64,000 bases of DNA from Serpula lacrymans var. lacrymans S7.9. Its lineage: Eukaryota; Basidiomycota; Agaricomycetes; Boletales; Serpulaceae. Where the stretch lies: positions 1,756,907 to 1,820,906 of the forward strand of contig NW_006763296.1 in the NCBI RefSeq assembly GCF_000218685.1, written 5' to 3'. The notes under the pieces were generated by a model, which worked only from the letters and a program-made list of their open reading frames with translations, was not told where the DNA came from and made no database searches. Position numbers and translations under genes: made by a program. Below, in pieces: positions 54,906 through 64,000 of the stretch. Each line of letters opens with the position of its first letter. Positions within the stretch are counted from its first letter, which is position 1.

Positions 54906-57173
54906 CTAAGAATCGACTTCTAACAAGGGCTGCTGCTCCGAATTTAACGCGGTATTCGCTTGATACCTTCGAACAAGTCTGGCAGTCATCGCACCATCCG
55001 GCAACTGCTCCACCTCCTCTACTATCTTGTATCCCCCGAGTCTAGGCAAGAAGACAATCCAGAGCCAGTAGTAAACACCGCAGAGCTGTAAAGATGTCAG
55101 TCATCGAACTGAGAGGGTCGCTGATAGGGGAACTCACGGCCAGAATGCCAAGGCCAACGACGCAATATCTATATCCTCCAGTGTAAGCAATTATGAATGA
55201 CACAGGAGGTCAAAGTTCCTTACGTTGCATACCAGAACGACACATCTCCATGACCAGACTCTGGTGGAACCCTATGAAAGATTTTGATATTCAGATCACG
55301 AGATGGCAACATGCAGCATACCACTTACCAAGGCATGACTAGGAGCAAGATTGCAGCTCCAAGATAGAGCAATACGTAGATATTATGTGCTTGGTATATC
55401 GAGGCAGGTATCCCTGCCAGAGCACGTCTCTTTCGCATCAGCCACAGTCCTACGGCCGTTGCGACGTGGAACACCTAACAAGAATTTTAAGTAAAGTCTA
55501 TATAAGAAAAATAGGGCAAACGAACCAAGCTTGGATAAGAGGCGAGGTCAAGCAGGAAATTAAACGCATCTTTAGCCGGTAAAGCTACAATGACGAACAC
55601 AGTAAGGAAATATTTCAAGCTGACTGGACCTAAAGGTGTTCCGAAGGGTCTCGTTGACGCAAAAAAAGTGGGATACGGGAGAAGGCCTTGTCTGGCAACC
55701 TCGCGAAGGATCCGTGCCTGGCCGACTGTCTGTTTGAAAGCGAAAGCGTTGTTCAAAACTTATCATTGCATTACACCACTGACAACTTACCACGGCGATC
55801 TGAAAACGAACATTGGACGGCGTTTAGACAACATTGCTTCAAAGACGTCGTGACTCACAATATTGCCTACGCAGCTCAATGCTACCATGAACGGTAGGAT
55901 CTTTGCACCGAAGCCATCTCCATAGACGTTCCGAACGAATAGGGCTGCGATAAGCTGGCCAGATTCTTTGATCTCCTCCTTAGGAACAGCTGCCACATAC
56001 GCCACATTTGTGAAGACAAACAGTGTCGTTACCATGAGGAGCGAGATGAAACCCGCTCTACGGACTGTTTTGACGGGATCGGGACTCTTAATTTCGTTGA
56101 GGACGTTGAACGCGTTATGCCAGCCAAAATACGAAAAGTTGGTTTTTACAAGAGCAGTTGCGAGGGAGTTGACGTTTGAGGTACTGCCCTCAAAGATGTT
56201 GTGAAAGTTGGCCAATGGGTCCTTAATTCTAGTAGCGCCGACAAGGACGAGGAAACCTGTCACAACGAGACTAGGGCAAGATGAGGTACCTGTCAAGAAT
56301 CAAAATAAAACAGATATACAATACAAGTGAAAGGACTTTGAGGCCAGTCAAAAGGTTCACGGCCCTTAGCGACCATTTCGTGGACAGTCCTACGACTGAA
56401 GTTTATCAGTAGAATCAAAAATTTCCTTCATTTGAGTAAATGATAATATTTACTTGCGATGCAGACAGTACAAACTGTAAAAGCCAGCGCCGTTTGATTT
56501 GAAGGGGTGATAGGGAGGTCGAATATCGTAAGAACGTACTGGGCGAATATTATTGAATTAGTGGCACTATAACTATAGAAAAAGGTTTAGCCTTTTGTAT
56601 ATCTCATGGGATACTCGTGACGAACGAAAGCAGGACAGATGTTACTGCGAAAGCGACAGGGACGAGAAACTTCGGGCGAGGGTATGCCTGTTCTAGGAAT
56701 ACCACCTCCGCTCCCGATCGATTAGGGAACATACTTGCGAACTCGCTGTATATCATCAAACCCCCTGAACATATGTATGTCAGAGGCAACGGCATCAGAC
56801 GGATATCTTGGCACATACCAAGAGCAAATATAGGTGCTATGATCCAAAACAGAAAGAGTAGGCCGATAGAACCTACTGATTTCAATATAACGCCGGGCAC
56901 GGAATATATACCTGAACCGAGCAACTGTCCGAGGTTTAACATGACCGACGAAAGAAGAGTGACCTCATGACCTAGGGGATTAATCTAGAATAGCAAGGTA
57001 AGCGTGTTAATACAATAATACCAAGTTGTGAACAGCCTTTAGACCTTTTCGATTGGTGCCCCTCCTGTCAATGGAACGGTTTCATCGTCTACTAGACTCG
57101 AGTCTGAGCTGAGGGCTTGTTCATCGTCGCGTTCTGAGACAGTCATCGTGGTGTACAACAGAGTGATATCCAT
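54906..57173 (-). CDS. Methionine-permease-like amino-acid transporter (APC/LAT family)
   Basis: This minus-strand gene has about ten exons, including 57173-57045, 56984-56819, 56764 to about 56627, about 56560-56454, 56395-56320, 56271-55859, a 9-nt exon 55799-55791, 55725-55526, 55474-55329, 55271-55224 and a final part from about 55170 to the TAG at 54906. The start segment INPLGHEVTLLSSVMLNLGQLLGSGIYSVPGVILKS is the helix-1 substrate motif of Mup1-type carriers. Later parts (TNFSYFGWHNAFNVLNEIK, GRQGLLP-like ARQGLLPYPTFFASTRPF) also match. Mup1 imports methionine by proton symport. Two splice junctions, after exon 3 and after the 9-nt exon, leave one base short with GT-AG sites; see findings. 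Confidence 0.8.
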
Positions 57174-57606
57174 TACCCTTTAACTTTGTAATACACACGT
57201 TCTGGTGCCATGGCATAATCCTATTGCGCCATTTTACTTATCTTGGTGAGTAACCATCGAAGCTTGAGGCGCGGAGCATGCCAGTGAGGCCGCCGATCCA
57301 ACTTTACCCCGGGATAAACTAAACTTTGTCCTCTATGAGTACCCAGAGAAATACCGACAGCAACAGGTAGAGAAATAGTCACATCATGCAACTTGAATGC
57401 ATGCATTGGCTGGAAATTTCTGGAAGATATACATGTTAAAAGTGGAATGTCACAGTGGGTGGAATATGTCCGGCCGGGATTTGTGAATAATTGAAACTCA
57501 GCGGCTATGGTCTCGTGGTATCTGCAGATGTGGACCGTGAGACCGCTTGGACCGTAGGCTTTCCTCAATATCGTCCAGTGCGTTGTCGGCATCGCACACC
57601 ACAGCG
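57174..57606. other. Divergent promoter region
   Basis: About 430 bp separates the divergent permease and Acl4-like genes. No open frame stands out. It likely drives both genes. Confidence 0.5.
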
Positions 57607-59100
57607 ATGGGACGCATAAGAACCAAGTCGAAGAGAACGATACCGACAGTCACCAATGCTCCGGCATCAACCCCTTTGACAGCGACGACACAAGTACCAT
57701 CTATCCAATCATTGCTCTCAAAAGCACAGGAACTGATTGTGCAATGCGATTATGACCTTGCAAGAAAATTCATCCAGAGAGTATTGGTACGAGACGGGGA
57801 TGGGGCGGCTGGTGCAAGCAAAACAGACAGGTCACAGGCTCGGGAGATGCTAGGAGTGGTACTATTGGAACTTGGGGAAGTTGATAAAGCGCGAGAGGTA
57901 TGTAAAAATTAACCGTATATCGAAATACTCATCAGTGTCTTTTGTCGCTACATTGTCGTCAAAAGGCCAGATTAGTTATGCTAAAACACTCAGGGTTGAC
58001 ACGATCTTATTTTAGACTTTTCTTGCATTGTTTCCTCCACATCCCGATGCCCCTTCAATACCTCCACCGTCAGCTCACTTATATCTCGCCCAACTGAGTG
58101 AAGAAGATCCTCATGGCGCTCTCAATCACTATCAAGCTGCAGTAGAAATACTGCAGGTGCAACTTAAAGGCAAAGAACCTGCACGAAATGCAGATCGTAG
58201 TGCGGACGATGATGAATCAGAGATACGAAGTAATATCGTTCGTGCGTATGCTGGGATGGTGGAGATCTGGATGGATCCAACGTATGATCTCTGGTATGTT
58301 TCGTTTATCGTTTTATTTGTAGAAGTACATTCTATTGCTGAAATCTGGTGTTTTTTTAGCTTCGATCCCAGCGCCGAGAAAACTTGCGAGAACCTATTGG
58401 AGCTTGCCCTACAGGCAGATCCGGGTAACCCGGAGGCTTTGCAGACCCTTGCCTCTGTTCGTATGTCGCAGGAGCGCCCTGATGATGCCAAGGCGTGTAT
58501 TGAGCAGGCATGGCTTAAATGGAAAGACCTTGAACTCGGTGCGTTCACCGTTCGGTACTTGATGAAATCCTCATCTGATTATATTACAACCTTCCACAGA
58601 TGATCCACTCATGCCACCTCTACCTTCTCGTCTTGCAACTGCCAAGCTCTTCCTTGAACTATCACTTTTCACACCTGCATTACTTGTCCTACAAGGTGTG
58701 CTCGCAACCGACGACCAAGAGGTCGAAGCATGGTATCTAGAAGGGTGGGCATTTTTCCTCATGGCTGAGCAAGCGCGGGAGACAGGTCAATCTATCGAAG
58801 GGCTGAGTTGGGAGGAACTTGCGAAGGACTCCAGAGACTGCTTGGAATCATGTCGCAATGTAAGTTTCTATCTTTGTATTCACGGTGAGGAGGGAAGCTG
58901 ACATGAATAAAATTGTTAAGTTACACATGAGTCAAGAGCACCCAGATAGTCAGCTTCTGGAGCACGCGATGGAATTGATTGGAAATTTGGACAAGCTTGG
59001 GATCCAGCCCTCTCTCCCTGGTGAAGCTGAGGAAGAAGATGAAGGCTGGGAAGATGACAGCGAGGACGGTGATAGGGATGGAGACGTTGAAATGGCTTAG
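57607..59100 (+). CDS. TPR protein similar to Acl4 (assembly chaperone of ribosomal protein L4)
   Basis: Five exons (57607-57897, 58016-58293, 58360-58538, 58600-58859, 58921-59100) join to 395 aa. The ATG at 57607 (MGRIRTKSKRTIP) is the first in frame. TPR-type helical repeats are visible: QSLLSKAQELIVQCDYDLARKFIQRVL, SAHLYLAQLSEEDPHGALNHYQ, AEKTCENLLELALQADPGNPEALQTLASVRMSQERPDDAKACIEQA and ATAKLFLELSLFTPALLVLQGV. The C-terminus is strongly acidic (EEEDEGWEDDSEDGD), as in yeast Acl4, where it shields the basic uL4 extension until it joins pre-60S particles. The basic N-terminal tail could act as a nuclear-import signal. Architecture, size and acidic tail support the call; other fungal TPR families remain possible. 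Confidence 0.75.
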
Positions 59101-59398
59101 TTGCTATCTAGAGGTTTCAACACTAAAAATGCTGAACTCCGAGTCTCAAATGCAATTGGCATGCATGCTATATAGACACCCCAAATGCTCTGGGCTTCGC
59201 TGTATAAACAATATCAAAAGTACTTTACACCACCATCAATGTCGTTACCGTTTCTGCCTTTCTTGACATGTGGGCATCCCGAGAAATGCGACGTCCTGAA
59301 AAGGTAGAAATTAATTGAAAACATCAACAAGAAGGCCTCCATTCTTTACGCGATGTCGTAGGTCCAATATCGACACCCCCAAGCTTTCTGCCACCACC

Positions 59399-61381
59399 AT
59401 GGCCCGTCTCCGACGCGATACCCTTCCTGTACCCACCCACCAGCGCCAGCTATACCATTCTTCCTCAGCCCCCACCCTCCATCCATCCAATGCACACGCT
59501 CACCGCCCAAAGCCACTCCGCATTCTCTGTACTGGCACGCTCTTCCTAGCGCATACCCTCACCGTCCCCTCGCACCCCGCACCAGGTAGCGCGACGCGTG
59601 CGCAGGCAGTCGAAACCGTACGTGGAGGGTCTGCGGGAAAAGTGCTTGGACTGTTGGCTCAGTTTGGGCAGATGGGCCAGGGAGGTCAAGGGGCGAATGC
59701 GGTTGGTACGACGGGCCATGGGACTGCACACGCGCATCATGCAGACATCGAGCCGATGTTGGTGGCAAGTTTAGGCGGAAATGATGAAGGGAAGAGGTTA
59801 AGGGATGAGCTGGAGCACGATGGTGTAAGTACGCGTTACTGCAAGATCTGGGAAGGCAAGGGAATTCCGTGTGCATGGGTCATGAAAGCTGGTAAGTAAC
59901 GGGTACCATTGTTACTATAGTTTTCTTGAAATTTATCTTCTTACACGTTGACGGCGCTCAAAGCCCTTTTTGACACTCATCCTTACGATTGACCGCAAAC
60001 TTACTTGTATTGTTGCAACGTTGGCAGTGGACACGCATACAAGTACGGTGGTTAACCACAATCCACTTCCCGACATCTCGCACGAGGATTTCATAGCCAT
60101 CCTGGGACCCGTCCTCGCACCCGAAAACTACGTCCATTCGTATAACTCGCCTGGACCCGCTCCTGCTCTGTCAGCACCGATCAGTCCAACCTCGCTGCCA
60201 CCCACCCCACCTGTCGCGCGTAGCTCTTTTTCAGGCTTACGATCCCACAATGGTATGCCGTCCCCCAACCTGCACTCTCCTGCGCCATTTGATTGGCTGC
60301 ACTTCGAGGGGCGTAGCGTGAAGACGACGCTGAATAACATCCTTGGCCTCGATGGACTCGCTCGAGAACGCAAATGGCGCGCTCACAGTGTATTCAGTGT
60401 TGACATTGGGCGAAGAGCACGGCAAGGTGTCGAAGCTGTGGGTTCTATCTTCTAAGCATTGATAAAATCAGTAATCAGTTGATTGATTATTCCCTCACAG
60501 CTTATTCCTCATGCAGATGTAATTTTTTTGACACAACAGTACGCACAAGCGCATTCCCCTAACTATGCCTCCACCCCAAGAGCCTTCCTACTCTCACTTT
60601 CACACTTGGCACCTCCACATGCCCTTCTTATTGCACACTGGGGTACAGAGGGTGCCGCTCTCCTCAGCATGCCCACACGTGAATACTTCCAGAGCTCGGG
60701 TTGGGTCGAGGAGCGGTACGCTCAGAAAATCATCGCTAATGGCACAAAAGCACCTGTAGGGATTGGGAGAGGTCCAGGGCTACCCGATGGCGTAGAAAGC
60801 GTACGGAGTGGAAGTGATTTTTGGGCGGACGGTGGTCGTGGTCGAACGCCCGAGTCAAGCGGGTACAATGCCAGCACAGGAGGACATAATTCAAATTTCA
60901 GCATGAGCACTTCGAGTGCGATGGCATTTTCGGACTTGAGCTCCCGGATGCGATCGAAATCCAGAGTAGGACGGCGCATACCTGAGGATGGGGAGTATGA
61001 CGACGATAGGTCCTCGCAGATGACGGAAACGGGCCCTCGCAATCAGAGCGGCGATGATTCAGCTGTTGAGGACTTCGACGAAGAAGGTGCACAGGACGCT
61101 TTTGTTGCTGGCATGATTTATGCTCTCAGTCGACGTTTGTTACCTGGTCCTCCGTACACGCCATCCTCGATGTCTACAGATGGAAACCTTGACGCGGATA
61201 GAGATAGGGGCCGTTGGAAATTGGATGAATGTCTGAGGTTTGTTCTCCCATCTACATTTTATGTAGCTTCCCTAATCACTGGTCCACTAGATTTGCAACG
61301 GAGTTGTCTGGTCGCAAGGCGCGCAGACGAGGGTGGGAGGGTCTTGCAGATGAGATGCGGAGAGCCGGGTGGTTTGATTGA
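59399..61381 (+). CDS. PfkB-family carbohydrate kinase
   Basis: Four exons (59399-59891, 60028-60437, 60501-61237, 61291-61381) join to 576 aa. The N-terminal part has the ribokinase-like start (ILCTGTLFLAH...) and LVASLGGNDEGKRLRDELEHDGV. The C-terminal nucleotide and catalytic loop reads EEGAQDAFVAGMIYAL, matching the PfkB signature G-x-x-D-x-F-x-A-G with the catalytic Asp. SFSV-type sugar contacts are less clear. It is long for the family (usually 300-350 aa) because of two Ser/Gly/Pro-rich insertions, one before FDWLHFEGR and one of about 110 residues (near residues 360-470). Ketohexokinase-like members phosphorylate fructose, but the substrate here cannot be told from sequence alone. Confidence 0.85.
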
Positions 61382-61656
61382 TAACGTTCTGGGCTTGGAA
61401 AAAAAAGTATAGAATAGCTCTCCATTTACTTCCAAGGTTATTTCGCTGATTAGGGTTTCAGGGCTTTTCTTGGTTTGTTATAACTATTCAGGTATTAAGC
61501 GACAGCAAGCAGCTGTTGTGGATAATGTGTACAATGTTTTAGACACGTTCTCGTGTGTGCGTGTGTATATGTAACGAAAACTGGACTTGAAGGTACGGAA
61601 CTCTCATTGGGTATAGTATTACGAGCAACTGTGCCCAGCCTCTCCCTATCCCCCGC

Positions 61657-62453
61657 TTACCACTGCGACCAAGCATTAGTTGCCAGTGATTCCCCATCCC
61701 TGACATGATTGCCATCGTTACTCATCCAGTCGAACCTGATGCTACGGGTGTCAGAGTCACATCTGGGCAAGGGTAAAGCTCCACGGTCCAAACCATGGCA
61801 CTCGAGCAAGCCACATGCTTTTATGACACTATTGACCTCGTTCACTCTCTTGGCAGCCTTCTTCTCAGCGCGGGTATAGTACTCGACCTCCAAAAGAGCT
61901 CTTTGCCTTTTGAGTTGTATCAGATTTTTCTCCGCCTGACGCTCAGCTTGGATAGCACAGGTGATTTTTGCCACAGACTCGATGTCACCCGCTTCACCGG
62001 CCAGTGAAAGTGGCGATATACCATCATTTTTACTCTAAAATCATGGTCCGGTGAGTTTCTTGTCGATCTGAGTCGTAATAAAATGGCCCTCACCAGAACA
62101 AGGGGCTGTGGTAATATGATTGGAAAGAACGATGGCTGCTGTGTCAGTGGTAGTGGTATATCTCCTGGTGGCAGGCGAGGTGTGCCCAACGGCCAATCAG
62201 GTGATGGGGTGTCAGAAGAAAGACGAGTAAGAGGAGGTGTAACTGAAGTAAGTTCTGAAGCTGGATCTATATCATGGCCCATTCGCCACCTCAAAAATCT
62301 CTGTACCTTTTCTAGTGAATTTTCATTAGGCAGATCCAAAGAGAAATTGGGACGATCAGGGATCTAGTGGGAGAAGTTGGCATCCTGGTTGTCAGAGAAT
62401 ATTGTAAGAGCGCTGACTGCAGTGACAACCGCAGGACTGGCATTCAAAGTCAT
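61657..62453 (-). CDS. Small hypothetical protein with a coiled-coil segment
   Basis: This minus-strand gene has three exons: about 62453-62430 (MTLNASPA), then 62359-62093 and 62033-61657, joined by two GT-AG introns in phase 0. The result is roughly 220 residues. The first half is Pro/Thr/Ser-rich. The second half contains AKITCAIQAERQAEKNLIQLKRQRALLEVEYY, a charged helix likely to form a coiled coil, and then a Cys/Asp-containing tail. The short first exon is uncertain because the frame could also be read through an in-frame TAG. I do not recognise the family. It lies 375 bp downstream of the PARP-domain gene on the same strand. Confidence 0.55.
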
Positions 62454-62827
62454 GTTTAGTTTCAAGTTTGGGTTGTGGTTCGAGGTGCAAAATCTTTCTA
62501 GGCTGGAGGGAAGTGAAGTGAACCGTAAATGGAGCCAACTCAACTTAGTGGTCTAACTGTGTGAGAGGTTACAGATACAAACGCTCACGGTGCTTCTAGG
62601 TGACCTACTTGGAGCATTTTTGCAAGTTCCTATCCTCTTTTCGCGTACTTCCGATCTGACCAGACTCTACTTTAGGTGAGCTTCTTACCACGATAATTCA
62701 ATGCGATACTAATTATCAGAATCGACAATTTTGCTATCCCGTCTCGTTGAAGAGTGTTAGAACAGATAGGTCGTTTGATGGGAAATCCCCCTCCCTCACT
62801 TAGGCTTGCCATGAACACGATTTGGAT
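62454..62827. other. Intergenic between two minus-strand genes
   Basis: About 375 bp with no open frame of note. It probably holds the terminator of the PARP-domain gene and the promoter of the small hypothetical gene. Confidence 0.45.
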
Positions 62828-63735
62828 TCAAGCGTAAACTATCACAAAAGCTGGTGTGTTCTGAGCAACGTTGTATGTTACCAATTCATCATAGTTTAAG
62901 CCAGGCAAAAGCCCAGGTTGGCCAATTACCTATCATGGTGGGTCAATGACTGATCTTCCAAAGAAGAAAATGGAATAATGATCTACGTACCGAATTAAAA
63001 CCTCTAGGTGCGCGAGTTCTCTGTTGTTGTGCAGTCCTCACTTTACATGCACGACCAACAGCGACTTTGCAAAGTAATATAGCTCTAACACCTGGAGCAG
63101 GTTTCGCCATGCCAAGCACTCGCGCTCCCGTGTAATCATCGGATCTGTTAGATAGCAAGATCACTTGGTGAGTTCTTTGCCACCACCGATCGAGAGCACT
63201 CACTTGGAGCTTGTCGAACTAAAGTACATCCCGAAACCGAACCTGAACGACAATCCCAAGTGGAGCAACTTCAAGTCAACAACATTGAATACCGGGCATA
63301 GAATGTTACAAGCTCACAACTCGCGTCTTCCTGGTGTTGGCTTGGGCTTACGGAATCCAGTGTTGATAATACTGCAAATGATGCATCGTCGGCTGGACTC
63401 GCAATGTCCATCCCTACGGAGGTTTGGCTGCAAGAACTGGCAATTGCCGATCGCCGTACCATGCCATCTCCTTCTCTCGTTACCCTTCGGCAGTCTTCTA
63501 CGGGAGAACTTTCCTCTTTTTTCGAGTCGCGATCTAACAAACAAGAGTAAACTGTTAGGAATCTATACGCAAATACAAAGTCAAGCGCGGCCTCACTTGA
63601 ACTTGTTATATCTCAACCGTAAGTGATAGGGGGGCTTGACCTGAACGACTCGGACGATGCGAGTGAACCTAGGTTTCTGAGTTGGTGGATGTCTCCAGCT
63701 CCTGACGAACTGATTGACCACTGGCCGACCACACA
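62828..63735 (-). CDS. Poly(ADP-ribose) polymerase catalytic-domain protein (fungal type)
   Basis: The clear exons on the minus strand are about 63735-63600 (QFVRSWRHPP... to LRYNKFK), 63553 to about 63345, a short exon around 63270-63204, 63144-62991 and 62929-62828 (stop TGA). The PARP H-Y-E triad is visible: H in RRWHGTA, Y in FGMYFSSTSS, E in LNYDELVTY. A zinc-like C...C...CIICSII cluster follows the His strand, as in fungal PARP-like proteins with the NERRRWHGT signature. These enzymes attach ADP-ribose; targets are unknown for this branch. No zinc fingers, WGR or BRCT domains are seen, so this is not a PARP1-type DNA sensor. The 5' exon(s) and the intron near 63340-63270 are unresolved, so the start is not called. 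Confidence 0.75.
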
Positions 63736-64000
63736 AGCTGAAATAAGCGAACGTCCTCCCATTTTTAAAAAAGATGATCCATACCACTATTGTAGCGTCG
63801 ACCACCAGGGGGGCATATTCTGAAACCGCCTCTGCCTCTCATAGTGTACGAAAAAATATTATTATGCTAGGTAACAGTGAAAAATGTTGGCTTAGTAGCT
63901 AAAGGTTGACCAAGTAAGGGGGATGACATCTTAAAGACCCTAGTCACAACAACGTCTTATGTGAGGGAACAATTTCAGAAGTGCTGAGCGAAGATACACG
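63736..64000. other. Window end; probable 5' part of the PARP-domain gene
   Basis: A minus-strand ATG at about 63929 (MSSPLLGQPLATK) with a following splice-like sequence may begin the PARP-domain gene, but the connection to the exon at 63735 could not be settled. Nothing else is visible. Confidence 0.3.

Noticed and set aside
63165..63626. A plus-strand gene of about 150 residues
   Set aside because: It is antisense to the PARP-domain exons, whose conserved motifs on the minus strand are unmistakable.
1..64000. tRNA, rRNA or other structured RNA genes
   Set aside because: No cloverleaf, B-box-like GGTTCGAATCC or other clear signature was seen by eye. A covariance-model search could not be run, so weak candidates may be missed.

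Overview
The window comes from a filamentous basidiomycete, most likely an agaricomycete; no finer placement is justified. Host genes carry many 45-75 bp GT-AG introns and are densely packed on both strands. The protein set is fungal: an Arp10-type dynactin subunit, a PNK kinase/phosphatase, a PITH protein, Svf1, an Oma1-type M48 protease, an Acl4-like TPR protein, a methionine-permease-like carrier, a P450 and a fungal PARP-domain protein. The mobile elements (Ty3 chromovirus, Ty1/copia, a DDE element, Helitron-type Pif1 helicase) are also typical of this group. Most exon structures below were built by hand from the sequence. Where all junctions close in frame and the total length is divisible by three, the evidence gives the exon list.

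Layout. 1-2.6 kb: a decayed Helitron-type helicase cut by two solo LTRs. 3.0-28.2 kb: a gene-rich arm with a hypothetical membrane protein, a PX-PB1 protein, Arp10-like, a small broken cysteine-rich gene, a 1.24 kb element with 104-bp inverted ends plus a MITE, PNKP, PITH, two tandem MFS transporters, and four poorly characterised proteins (proline-rich, hypothetical, small spliced, serine-rich). 29.1-46.7 kb: a block of nested retroelements. 46.7-48.1 kb: a gene-poor stretch. 48.1-63.7 kb: a second gene-rich arm with P450, Svf1, Oma1, amino-acid permease, Acl4-like, PfkB kinase, a small hypothetical and a PARP-domain gene.

The most informative structure is the retroelement block. A Ty1/copia element and a Ty3 chromovirus each occur as two halves. 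The copia RT/RNase H/3' LTR half (29.1-32.37 kb, minus) abuts the chromodomain end of the Ty3 element (from 32.37 kb, plus). The copia 5' LTR/gag/integrase half (39.3-41.83 kb, plus) abuts the rest of the Ty3 element (41.83-46.72 kb, minus). Flipping about 9.46 kb (about 32,374-41,831) would restore both elements at once, on the same strand and about 0.7 kb apart. The copia halves even keep matching 5-bp target duplications (TTGAT) at their outer ends. Four families of LTR-type repeats (here called A-D) sit in this block and at the left end; most copies are solo LTRs with perfect 5-bp target duplications, which gives a relative order of insertion. Downstream of the Ty3 chromodomain lies an additional open reading region that ends in a Cys/His-rich module directly before the polypurine tract and 3' LTR. 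I do not recognise it, and it is the best candidate here for something undescribed.

Among host genes, notable points are a 14-nt P450 exon that carries most of the I-helix oxygen-binding motif, two apparent GC-AG introns in the PNKP gene, and a recent tandem MFS pair with identical intron positions.
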